Below are positions 46,941 to 57,394 of a stretch of 64,000 nt of DNA, in pieces. The DNA comes from Thalassia testudinum (taxonomy: Eukaryota > Streptophyta > Magnoliopsida > Alismatales > Hydrocharitaceae), in NCBI GenBank assembly GCA_037157565.1, contig JAZHRO010000022.1, positions 2,418,001 through 2,482,000 of the forward strand, in the 5' to 3' direction. The position numbers and the translations under genes were made by a program. Numbering within the stretch: position 1 is the first letter of the stretch; the number at the start of each line of letters is the position of its first letter. The notes beneath the pieces were generated by a model. The model did no database searches and was not told where the DNA came from. It was given only the letters and a program-made list of their open reading frames with translations.

Positions 46941-47630
46941 CACCCTTGTCAAGACTCTCCCGTTGCTCTTATCTCTCTTTAGTTGTAATATTTACATTCT
47001 TTGATTAATAAAAATTTTCTTTAATTATTTGCTTTCATTTGCATTAGTTTAATACTTAGAACCATAAAATAATTGACATACACTGACGGACAGTTCATGA
47101 GTCGGTGATCTTCGGTACTACACCAACAGTCAAATGGTCTTCACCTTCAGCCGATCGACCAGCGATGCTTTATCTCCTCCGCCTTCATGTTCCTCTCGCG
47201 CTCCTCAACCATCGCCGCCCCATTCCTCCAAGCTCCTCGATGCCCTTGTAATAGATCTCGAACAACTCCTGCAGCCAGCAAAATCACCACAATTGGTCAT
47301 TTCACCAACACCTCCCACTCTCCCCTGATTCGCTCTGATTACCACCTCTTGTCTCTCCACTCTGATCGCTCTGATCCCCAAACCTCCACAACCGGTCGCT
47401 CTCGCGATAGAGAGAGGGAGACGAGAGATAGCTATTGCCCATCCCCTCCCACGAAGCCCTAACAATCGTCGATCTGGAGTACGGGTTCGCTACCCCCTCT
47501 CGATCTCTAAGGTTTCTCCTTCCCTACCATTCTCCAACGGATATCTTGCATGGATCCAATCTCTAGATTTGATTTGCTCGATCGAACTTCTAACCCCAGT
47601 GAGGATACTTCCCGTCCAAGAGTTTCGTTA
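46941..47630. other. Region before the acidic frame; C-rich, no gene recognised
   Basis: Frames at 47134-47328 and 47187-47462 overlap in different phases and are Pro/Ser-rich, and none has a recognised domain. This could be upstream exon or untranslated sequence of the frame at 47631-47997. Confidence 0.3.
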
Positions 47631-47997
47631 GGGACTATCTCCTGCTCGATGTTCCGATGTCGTCGAGGATCTCCAATCGAAACCTCTCCTTGGAGGGATC
47701 ATCGCCGAGGAAGAATTTCCAACACTGGGTTGGAAGAGCTCGGCAAGGCTTGTTAATGTCAATGGTCAGATGGAGCTCGGGGAGGAAGAGGATATTGGGG
47801 AGGTTGGAGAGCTCGCAGGTGAGAGTGTGGAAGAGATAGGAGACAGAGTTACACTAGAGAGCGACCAAGTGGAATGCGGTCTTAATTGTGCTCGTTTGGT
47901 CCGAAGACAGCAAGCTGCCCTCGAGGTGTTCAACGAAATGTCTGAGAGGTATGTGGTGTTGGGAAACACAGTGTTGACCTCCTTACAAGGTTCCTAG
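47631..47997 (+). CDS. Unidentified acidic reading frame, about 120 residues
   Basis: A frame open from 47631, just after a possible intron end (gtttcgttag), to a TAG at 47995. It reads VVEDLQSKPLLGGIIAEEEF, then TLGWKSSARLVNVNGQ, an acidic segment (MELGEEEDIGEVGELAGE, first Met at 47770), and ends in a Leu/Arg-rich stretch (ARLVRRQQAALEVFNEMSER). The composition is protein-like and unlike the repeats nearby, and the same frame continues upstream of a single TAG. I do not recognise the family. It may be the last exon of a host gene or a decayed fragment. Confidence 0.35.
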
Positions 47998-49739
47998 ACG
48001 TTGCCCTTCAGGTTGATCCCTTTCCCCTCTCCCTAGTTGTTGTTTGTCATTCAATCGTTGACCGGTGGGGGATGGGATCTGGCTATATACTGTGTTTGTA
48101 TTCAATCGTTGCATCCAAAACATGTCATGCCATTCACAGTGAGATTGCAGACAGGTTGGTAATGGTGTGTGTTCAACTATATCTTTCCTTTTAAGCTTGC
48201 TTTCTTAAATCCAACTGTTTCAACTCTTTAAAATAATGAAAAGGAAACAGACAAAGCTAAAAAAAAAGGAGAGGGTGGGGGTTAAGCGAAGCAACAAAGA
48301 AGAGATTAAGCATCTCAAATATGATAATGCCCCCTTCCTACATGGGCACTGGTTTTTCCTCCAACTTTTTGCTGATGGGTAGCAGTGGCTAATCATCCAC
48401 CCAATTTCGCCCAATATCTCATGCAAGTGTGGGTATAAGTTCCTAACACCACGCACAACTCCTACTCCTCCAAATCCCAAGAAACAAATCCCCCCTCCCC
48501 TCTCGAATTCATGTGAAGGGATGGAAAGGCACAGGGGAAAACCCACAAATTAAAAGTGGAGGGCCCTCCCCTCTGCCGTGAGGTGCAGTTGTTTTTTTGT
48601 TGGGTTGCTGTTATTATTATTATCATCATCATCTTTCCCTATGGCTGTGACATGGAAAGCAAAAATGAAGTGCAGAGCAGGGTGACAAAGGGAGAAAGGA
48701 ATCTGAATTGGGTATCCCCCATCCTTTTTTCCACCCCCTCTCTTTAATGCCTGGGTTGGGGCTTGAACCACCACACACCACCCTCTCTCCCCTGTGGGCT
48801 CTGTGATATCAGCAGATGAGTGACAGTTCTGATTGGAGGAAGAGGAGAGAAGAAGGAAAGGGAGGGGAAGCCTTTCAGTGGTGGCTGCTGCAGCACCACC
48901 CTGTTGCTTGCTGCTGTTCTCTGAAACCAATGCAAAGTCCTTGAGGTTTATACCTACCTCTTCACAGTGGGAAGAGATTCTCCCTCCTTGAGTTGTCCTT
49001 TCACCTTAGATTTTGTTCTCTGGGGGCCTAACTTTCTCTTGCAATCTCTCTCTGGTGGTGGGAAGTTTCCTTCTTTTGGGTTTCTTCAAGAATCACCATG
49101 TTTACTGTTTTCCTTGTAAAGATGTGATCTTGATCAATAGTCTCTTACAATACCTGTGACTCGTAAAGACTGCTCATTTGAGTATCTTCTCCTGAATTAA
49201 AGATAAATAAATAAATAAATCAGGGTTAGATGCATACTTGCTATTCCAATTAATTAGCCTGTTGCCTAAAGGAGTCAGTTCATATCAGGGTCCTTCAATC
49301 TGATGGTTGTATTGGAGAATTAATCGGTTTTCTCCAATCTTAAGAATTAATCGGTTTTCTCGGCACTTGTTTTTTATCCTTCCTTCACCCAAGGAGCCAG
49401 TTTGTATCATCTTTCGTGGTAATGTGGCAAATGCCTCTTCTTTGAAAGAGGAATTCAAGAGGAGGGTTCCATTGTTTGTTACTTCAGTTCTATACTGTTT
49501 ATGGAGAATTAGTAACGATTTCCAACAGTTCCTGAAAACGATTTTCGATTTCATGGTGAATTCCGCCATGTTCAAAGGAACTTAATGGGTCAATTGAGGT
49601 GTTTGGATAAAGACATTCATTTTTTTGCCACTTGGATTTGGACTAACGAAGGGATTATTAACGGCCGATGCTTCGTGTTTTCCGGATTTGTAATACCTTT
49701 AGTGGCTACTTATCGGTTGAGTCTTGATTTCTGCTGTTA
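47998..49739. other. Non-coding stretch, possible promoter/leader of the E2-like locus
   Basis: No convincing gene is seen. CT-rich leader-like sequence (48960-49110) and trinucleotide (48610-48635) and TAAA (49205-49222) microsatellites are present. A frame at 49307-49585 has no recognised domain. Confidence 0.3.
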
Positions 49740-50393
49740 ATGGTCTCTGTCTGTGGGGTGGTGCCGCAGCGTGGCTCCGTGAACCGCTGCCTGTTCGACA
49801 ACCAAATGACAGTGGAAAGGGAGCTTGATATGTTTACACTAGGTACAAAAATCTGATTTATTTCATTTCTGGTGATTTTTCATTGTTCAACAAGAGATAG
49901 CTTTCTTTTTTTCTTTTGGTCTCTCCTTGCAAGGAATTATTTCACGTGTTTGAATATTTATCTGGTTGGAGGACTATATGCACAATTACCATTGCCCTAT
50001 ATCTTGGTGATCACTAATTAGTTAAGACTACTGACATCTTGGATTAATCCTTTATCTGCAGTCAGCTGGGCCACCCGTTTATATCATTGGAGGCTAACAA
50101 TGGAAGGACCCCCAAATACCCCATATGAAGGAGGGCTTTTTCTAGTTGCCCTCAACATCCTGTCGACGTATCCTAACAATCCGCCGACGGTAACCTAGTT
50201 CTCTTTTTTTGTTTTGAATTGTCTAGATTTCGAAGATCTGCCTGGTTGGATCCTGCAGCTGTTTTAATCTTCCCTTGTTTCATATTGCAGGTTCGTTTGT
50301 GGAATAGAATCTTCCATCCAAACATCAGTTGCAGTGGCGAGGTCCACATTGGCCACATCAACTGGAATACCACTTGCACCATCCCCATGGTTG
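49740..50393 (+). pseudogene. Ubiquitin-conjugating (E2)-like locus with catalytic Cys replaced, truncated
   Basis: Three exon-like blocks join in phase: 49740-49842, 50062-50189 and 50291 to about 50393, with GT/AG borders. The joint after PPT and before VRLWNRIFHPN is at the place where E2 genes often have an intron. The UBC fold is clear: RLYHWRLTMEGPPNTPYEGG, YPNNPP, RIFHPNI. E2 enzymes carry ubiquitin on a Cys about eight residues after HPN; here GEVHIGHI stands where GSICLDIL-type text is expected, so His replaces the Cys. That would make it a UEV/COP10-like non-catalytic variant or a dead copy. The C-terminal helices are not found downstream, and the N-terminal exon is atypical. I favour a truncated pseudogene but a diverged gene is possible. 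Confidence 0.55.
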
Positions 50394-53300
50394 GTAACTG
50401 TTCTTATCATTCTTTTCATCTTTTGGTTACACCATGCAGCTACTACAGGCAGACATTGCAACTTAATGGCTTTCACTGTTCAATTTATTTTGGGGCAAAA
50501 TAAACATTTTCTATGAAAATGGCACCTTATATTTCTAACCTGTCTTGGATAACCCCATTTTTTTCCCCCACAAACATATTTAATGCTCTATACACCATAC
50601 TTCATGTCGTTTACTTCAGGTAATTTTTTGATATAATGGTATGTATGATTTCAATCGAGTGTAGTTTGGATTATTTGAAGTAATTTCTGCAGATGTTATA
50701 CTGCACAAGGAGCAATTTCAATATCTCCTTCTATGTTTGTTTTGAAGGATAAAGTGACAAGGGCTTCACATTACTCCCTGAATTCTTAGCATTAAATCTG
50801 ATGGTTTTTGCCAGGAAGTTTCTTAAGATTCATTTTTAACTAATAGTCTATCTTCAATGACGTAGGGGACTACTTGTTTTTCTTAGATAGGCAATTTTCC
50901 TGATGTCATGCACCATTTTTATGCCTTCCAAATATGGGAGATAGTTCATGGTTTCTAGTTTTTTTTATTGTTCTGAACAATCTTATTTAAAAATGTACTT
51001 GAGATTCTTATACAGATGCTAGCTCTTTAGTCTGGTTTATAGAACTTTTTGATTTACTTGCTAATTTTGTATGGGTGTTGATGTGCTTGAATATATGAGC
51101 TCGAATACACAATTAAATCATAGTAAACCTTTATGTAGGGATTAGTATGTAGAGATCCCTAAAAAATCTTTATTTGCATTATGAAGTTAGCATTCTGATT
51201 AACTGCCCACTTCTTTCAAAATTTTATTTGGTTGATTATTATTTGACATTACAGTGCTGATGGGAGTTGCATCACAAGCCTTCCGTAGGCTAAACCTCTC
51301 TCTTCATCAGTGGCAAAGATTCAGGTTCTTTTAAAGGGGAGTGTAGCTTTAATTCTGCTTTTAGATTCAGGTTCTTCTAAGTGGACATTCTGGTCTAAAT
51401 TACCATAAATAACTACTCATGAACGATTGGTTTACTCTTCACATTGGGTTGGCATTATAAGTTAAGATTGGGATAGATTGTGGATTAGAATGCGTACTTC
51501 CAACATCGGATTAGATTTGAAGTTCATATTGTTTGAAAAGACGACCCAACTTGCATGGGCATCCGAGGTGACTACTTTTTAGTTGTTTTAGTGTTCTCTT
51601 CTTTAAGTGGTGAATAGCTACTTTTTAGTTGCTAAGATATGAAGTGCTTTTAAGGTTTTAGGATTTGAGATTGGAGCATCAAACTTGACATATATTTTTT
51701 TGGAAGAGCTCTTTGCTCAATTTAGGTGATTTTTATGCTTTTTGTTTAACCTCTTCCTTTTTTTTTGTGGGTCAGCAGTAAAGCTTTGCTTTATGATGTC
51801 TGATATCTGGTTTAAGGGAGCTATCTCGACTGGGCTAGGGATCTTTTTAGCTTTCCCGCGTGCTTGGATATAATGGATCTTCTGTATGAAACTGAGACAG
51901 TTGCTTTTTCAGTATCCTTGTTTTCTAGCTGCATCAATTCTTGTTAGTACTTTACCTTTTATCAAAAATTCTCCCCATTTACTTTTGTGCTTTCTATTTT
52001 GCTTTAGTATCACAACACAACTTTGCTGCAAGTTGCTTCATATGTTCTTACTATCCTCTTTTTCCATGGGGTAAGGATATTAATCTTCTTGACCATGCTT
52101 GACAGGCATGAAATTGTTGATTTTAGATTTCTTCTAGCCCTTTTGGCACTGATTTTTATTACCAAAAAATTGTTTGATGGCAATGATTTTGTGTGGGAGT
52201 AAGAAAAGAAAAATCAAATGCATTTGGGTTAATTAATTCTCAAACGCATTTAGATTAGTGTTGGTATCTTTTTGTAGTTTCATTTGTAACATCCCAAGTG
52301 CACAATATATGTAATTCACTCAATTTTTTTCAATGTGGACCAAAATCTGAATTTAATGCCTTTCATGTGTTTTTGATCAAACAGGTAGTGGGGGCCAGTG
52401 ATCATCGATGCAAGCACTTTGATTGTAAGAGATCCTCACATGAGTATCACCTAGGTAGAGAGTTATTTTTTTTATTCTTACAAAAAGAATTTGACTCTTG
52501 TTTAAGTAGACAATTTTTTATCATGGTTATAGATTTCATACTTTATAGTATACTACTGCAATGATTTACAAATATTAACAATGTATGTTCTTCAATTATA
52601 TAATTTTGAATTATATAATTAACCAATATTTTATTACTTTATACTTGCTAGGCTTATGTCTTTTTTTTGCCAAAGAAAAATAATAACTGCAAAAGTACTT
52701 ATAATTTTTCAGTATACTTCTTTAACTGTGTCAGGTTGTCAAACTTGTAATTTTGAAGCTTCCACTATTTATAGGATGCATGACTATTTTGTTTCCCGTC
52801 CCCCTTCTCTCTCGGAATGTACATCTGTTAGTTTTCCATAATGGGATTCATATTTCCCAAAATGCAACTAGCTATTTATCCCGTAGAAAGTCATTTGACT
52901 TATACCTGAACATCTACTATAACTGAATACTACCATGCCTATTATTTTAAGGTGATCTTGCTGTAGCTCTAGGTCTAGAATGTGCTGATTTAAATTAATT
53001 TCTTTATGCAAGCATCCTAATGGTTGGGATAACTGTTTGCTTCATTTTCCAATCAGACCTTCTTATAAGTTTAGGATACTCTAAATCAGAAACTGCAACC
53101 ATTTAAATTTAGCTAAAATGTCATAATTCCAACTAGTATTTTCTCTTTTCCAAAGGAACCAGTCTCGTCTCCTTGAACTATAGTAAAATTGTCGCTAGGT
53201 AAATATCACTTAATCGATATCGTGTCTTTTACAGGTTTCTGTAATCTTGATGTAACACAAAGATGATGCAAATATAATTCATCTCATTCTTTCATAATGT

Positions 53301-53500
53301 ATATTGATTACCCATTAGAATGAAACATAACCTCCCATTTTTTTTTCAACAATCATGCATGAATAGAAACTCTTAGTTTGTATTAAAATATTGAAGCTTT
53401 AAATCATTGTTAATTTTAGAATTATTAGGAAGGACTTCAAGATTATTCATTTTCTGACCACTCCTGGTTTGTATTAATTTAGGCTCATGAAACATGAATA
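50394..53500. other. AT-rich stretch, no gene recognised
   Basis: A long intron-like or intergenic region. An exon-like block at 51255-51325 (VLMGVASQAFRRLNLSLHQW, with an AG before it) keeps an open frame but matches nothing known to me. No RNA gene or repeat of note is seen. Confidence 0.3.
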
Positions 53501-53571
53501 TCACCAATGGTTTAGTGGTAGAATAGTATCCCTCTGCGGTACAAACCTGGGTTCGATTCCTAATTGATGCA
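53501..53571 (+). pseudogene. tRNA-Gly (GCC)-like pseudogene
   Basis: The sequence follows the plant nuclear tRNA-Gly pattern: TCACCAATGGTTTAGTGGTAG at the 5' side (normally GCACCA), the A box 'tttagtggtagaat', the B box 'gggttcgattcc', and an acceptor 3' half ttgatgca. The anticodon region reads ccctctgcgg where ccctgccacgg is expected, so one base is lost and the GCC anticodon is not formed. Acceptor pairing also has mismatches. No CCA is encoded, as is normal for nuclear genes. Confidence 0.8.
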
Positions 53572-55795
53572 TCTTTTCTTTAGTTCCAAGTTAAAGCATT
53601 CATTTTTTAATCTTTATGTTTCATTATTTTTTTATTGTAAACACATAAATGGGAGGTTGTTCAAGGATGCAATCATGAAGTACAATAGAATTATAAATAA
53701 TTACATGATGCAAATTTCATGTATGTTTCATAGTAAGCATGTAATTTATATTTATGTAGGTAAACTATAACTTTATCTTTTTTTCAAGGGTTATAATATC
53801 ATGTTTAATGATTTGGAGTTGTACATCACCTCAAGTTGATCGAGAACCTCTGCAAGTTGCTCAAGATCTCATAGTTGAGGTACTTGAAAATCAATGAACC
53901 ATTGGAGCAATTAGAAGATCCAAGGAGGACTTACATTTTGATGAATTTATAAGATAGAAGTTACTTGTACCTTCTAGCCTTAAGCTAGAATGTTGTCTAC
54001 AAATTTACGAGTGTATAGAGTGTGTTCGAAGGATACTTGTGGCTCACATCATTTATAATGTTTGTAGATACAATTTTCTTTTAGAATTATTTGAGAATTA
54101 TTCTAGTGGATACGAATCTATGATTTATAAATAATTTAATTTGTTATTTCAAAAGTTATATTTTATATATTTTTATTTAATCTTACTTGAATAAAGGTAA
54201 ACATTATTGCTGGTTAAATCTTAAATCTATTAAAATATTACTTTGATATCTATATTGACAGATTTAGTGACAGATAGTTATGTTGGTATTATGTTAAAAA
54301 GATATTTAGAGTTATTACTTACGGTGATTGTTTTAGCAATTTATTTTTACCCTACAGTGACGGATAAAAGCATTGTTGTTTCTTCTATCACAAAAAATAC
54401 CAGCTTCTAGCATGTGATCATCACTGTAGGTCTAGGTACAATATCGATGGTAAAAAATCATTAGTGTTTTTTACAGCGACTCTTAAGAGAACATCTTTAA
54501 TGACGTCGGAATAGCTATTTGGAACTACAATGACGGTCATTTTGACCTATATTAACGGTTGTTAATTGTCGGTGTAGGTGTAGAATATTGTTGTTTGTAA
54601 TTTATAGTTCCAAGTTTGTAACTAATTCATAAATTAGTTTCTTATTTTTCATGTAATTTTTATTTTATTAAGGCCAGTGTTAAATTTAGGATTAGTTTTT
54701 ATTTTTTATATTAAATCCTAAAAAAATATTAAAAAGTTATTTAGCTTAATATTTAGTAATGTGGACAATTTTACCCTCCCGATGATGGACTCTCATTATA
54801 CTATACTTATTACTTTACGAGAGTTTAAAGTTTCGTAAAAGATCATCTTTTTGGACGCAAGGACATCTTTATTATTTTGTAAATTTTACGGTTAGTTTTT
54901 GATGACATTGGTGGGGAGTTAATAGATCCAAATTTTTTTTTACTTTGGCTCATGCATTTAGTTAGTTTATGACGTGGGTGGAAAATTACTCTCATGAAAT
55001 AAAGCATAATCGACTCTGGTTCGGTCTACGTGAGAATATGAAGAGGTATGAATTCATCCAATACTTACCAGTTAATGTTATGATTACATTGTTTTTCATT
55101 ATCTCTAAAGTAATGATCTACTATCTTCACATTATGGGAGTAGTTACACTTTTCTATTTTGTAATCCCTAGCATTATGTGTACTTTATAAATAAGTCCTC
55201 ACCTACACATAGTATGGGAGAGAAATCGACACATACATCCCATGAGACAACTATAGGGGTAAGTTAAAGATTCTACGGCTCATCATTCTTATATTATTCT
55301 CATTAATAATGGATATTGAGGGTTAGATTTTTGCATATAATTCTTAAGGTAGAATTGGATCAATAATCTCTCATATTCAACTTATTATTTGTTAATTTTT
55401 ATATTTTTATGACTAAGTTAATTTTCTTACATTTATATATTTTTTTTATGATCATCCATGATCTTAACGGACGTCTGAGACTCATCAAACCCTTGACGAT
55501 GGCTACCGAAGCAGGTTTAGAGAAGCAATATAAATATTAGATATCACTCGCCATTCTTATGATAGTATAATAATTATTGCACCCACATATTCCCGGCTCT
55601 GCCATGATATTCGGAAACACGATATTGTTACACAAGACACCTTTTCAATATACAACGATCAATTTCATTCATCATAATATTTTCCACATTTGGAAAGCAA
55701 TTACTTTATTTATTACTCATATACATCATTCTATGGAACAAGGAATAACACATGTCACATAGGTGCATATATATCTTTATTTAGCTATGCCATCG
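53572..55795. other. AT-rich stretch with possible transposon ends
   Basis: No gene is seen. Around 54240-54600 short GTGACGG-type words recur in both orientations (cagtgacggat, aatgacggtc, taacggttgt), suggestive of a decayed DNA-transposon end. 54680-55480 has LTR-like features (tgttaaatttagg, a TATA-like ttataaata near 55189) but no matching pair or duplication was found. Confidence 0.3.
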
Positions 55796-55847
55796 TATAT
55801 GTCACATAGCTATACGGTAAGAGCAAGGTAGATGATGTTGCGATTGA

Positions 55848-56637
55848 TCAGTGAATGCAGTAGCACTTATAATACCCAAAAATGGATTTCTTGCAGTGAT
55901 AATCGTCGTACTTCTTGTATTCAACACAGTAGTAACGACAAATTTTGTCGCAGCTTTGCCACACCTTTTTACCCTTCTTGTCCTCTTCCACCAATTCTGC
56001 ATGCATCGGTATATAATGTGTAATAAATCTAAAAAAATTGCAAAAGATCTAAATCTGTACGATTCAAGTATGTATAAGTTCGAAAACTAAGGATTTGATT
56101 ATAAATTCTTTTGTTGAATACGTGCCGTCTCAAAAGAGTTTTCAAAATTAAGGACTTATTCTTTCTCTTTTGACAAGTCTCCTTACGTCCTGAAGTATAT
56201 CATTTGATCCACAACATGTTACGTGACAAGAATGAAATATCATTATCTTCTGTGGTTTCTTTTTTTAACAAGTGACAAGTAATTTTAAGCATGCTTGTTG
56301 TCGGGAAATAGTTCAAAATTAATGGTTTGGATTCTTGAACCTTCTAAAAAGGAAATTCACATGGGACATACAATTGGATGGGTCACTGGCAAAACTTTTT
56401 GTCTACTTTCCATTTTCTCTTGTCTACATGCTTATATATATTATATTATATCAGCTACATATACACATATATGTTACATTATATTAGTTTAGAAGGCTAA
56501 ACATTTTCAATAAAAAGAATGAAGTATTTACTTGTGGCAGTTGCAGGAGGATCATCAAGGGAGTTGGCTAGTTGAGAGGATGAGATCACAATAAGAGCAA
56601 GGAGAATGAGCATAGTGATCTTGGAACCGCTTGCCAT
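55848..56637 (-). CDS. Secreted six-cysteine peptide, defensin-like fold (two exons)
   Basis: Exon 1 is 56637-56532 and exon 2 is 55996-55848, with a 535-bp GT...AG intron in phase 1; the joined frame gives 84 residues. The N-terminus is a classic signal peptide (MASGSKITM, then LILLALIVISSS, cleavage likely near residues 24-26). A Lys/Glu-rich linker follows (LVEEDKKGKK), then a mature domain with spacing C-x3-C-x3-C-x10-C-x9-C-x-C. The CxxxC and CxC pairs are the signature of the cysteine-stabilised alpha-beta (defensin-like) fold; the family includes antimicrobial and reproductive signalling peptides. The signal peptide on its own exon is the usual DEFL gene layout. A TATA box lies at 56732-56741. 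Exact function is not inferable. All splice and start signals are intact, so this looks like a working gene. Confidence 0.8.
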
Positions 56638-56731
56638 CTTCACAGTACTCAACTTGTGATATCCTGATTGTATTTCTATGCTTCTTTTGGTTGAAGCTCT
56701 ATAATTTGAGATGTGCTAAGGATTGTTCGCT

Positions 56732-56741
56732 CTATTTATAG
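56732..56741 (-). promoter_or_regulatory. TATA box of the six-cysteine peptide gene
   Basis: The minus strand reads CTATAAATAG, a consensus plant TATA box, about 95 bp before the ATG at 56637. With the usual spacing, transcription would start near 56705, giving a leader of about 70 bases. Confidence 0.8.
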
Positions 56742-57170
56742 TCACCCTTGATGGAATTGCCTTCCTATAATGATAAATGGGAGACGACGTATTTCTTGTC
56801 TTTAAGAAGGACATTTTTTTATCTTTCATGAACCATGAGGTGATCTTGATTTTTCACTGGATGATGACACTATTGTCTTTATAGATCTCGTTGACATTAT
56901 TTAAAATCTTATGGTGCATGCATGACCATCTTGAAAATTCTTCAAAAGTCATTTGTATGAATAACATATACACTAAGGCATGGTTAATTATGTTCATACT
57001 TGTTGACCAATAGTGCAACAAACAATGTGGAATGTAATTAACAAAATGATGTGAACAATGGGATGGTTTAAATTAAATTGCCGCACATAGCTACTTGTTC
57101 TTTATCAAGGTTTCATTTGATAGGTATTTGAATTAATTTTTGTCTAGGGATGTCATCTTATGTGGCCTTT
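56742..57170. other. Upstream region of the peptide gene
   Basis: AT-rich intergenic sequence. No further gene is seen; it presumably includes the promoter of the minus-strand peptide gene. Confidence 0.4.
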
Positions 57171-57394
57171 TAATTGGTGGTTGGGCAATGAATGTGATAG
57201 TGCTACTGGAAGATGTGGAATCATATATTGGATTACTCTGTAGTAAATGGTCACTAATAGTGAAAGTGACAAACCACGTAAGTCATAATCGGTGGTTGGG
57301 ATATGAATGTAGTAGCATTACTGGAACAAGCGGAATCATTGATAGTGAAACCGATGGCCCATTTAACTCACAATCGGTGGTTGGGCAATGAATG
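57171..57394. repeat. Short tandem-like repeats around the Element 3 insertion site
   Basis: The phrase 'ggtggttgggcaatgaatgtg' occurs near 57174 and 57375, with a diverged copy near 57291 (ggtggttgggatatgaatgt). Shared flanking words (ctactggaag/attactggaac, atagtgaaa) show about two and a half diverged units. Element 3 is inserted at the end of the last one. Confidence 0.7.

Noticed and set aside
48550..48935. Overlapping frames on both strands, one with Asp/Asn runs
   Set aside because: The runs come from an ATT/ATC microsatellite; no domain is recognised and frames conflict.
53501..53571. Functional tRNA-Gly gene
   Set aside because: A base is missing in the anticodon arm and the acceptor stem has mismatches.
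54240..54600. Defined CACTA or MITE end
   Set aside because: GTGACGG-like words recur, but no terminal inverted repeat or target duplication could be matched.
54680..55480. Copia-type solo LTR
   Set aside because: Some LTR-like words are present but no TG/CA pair with a flanking duplication was found.
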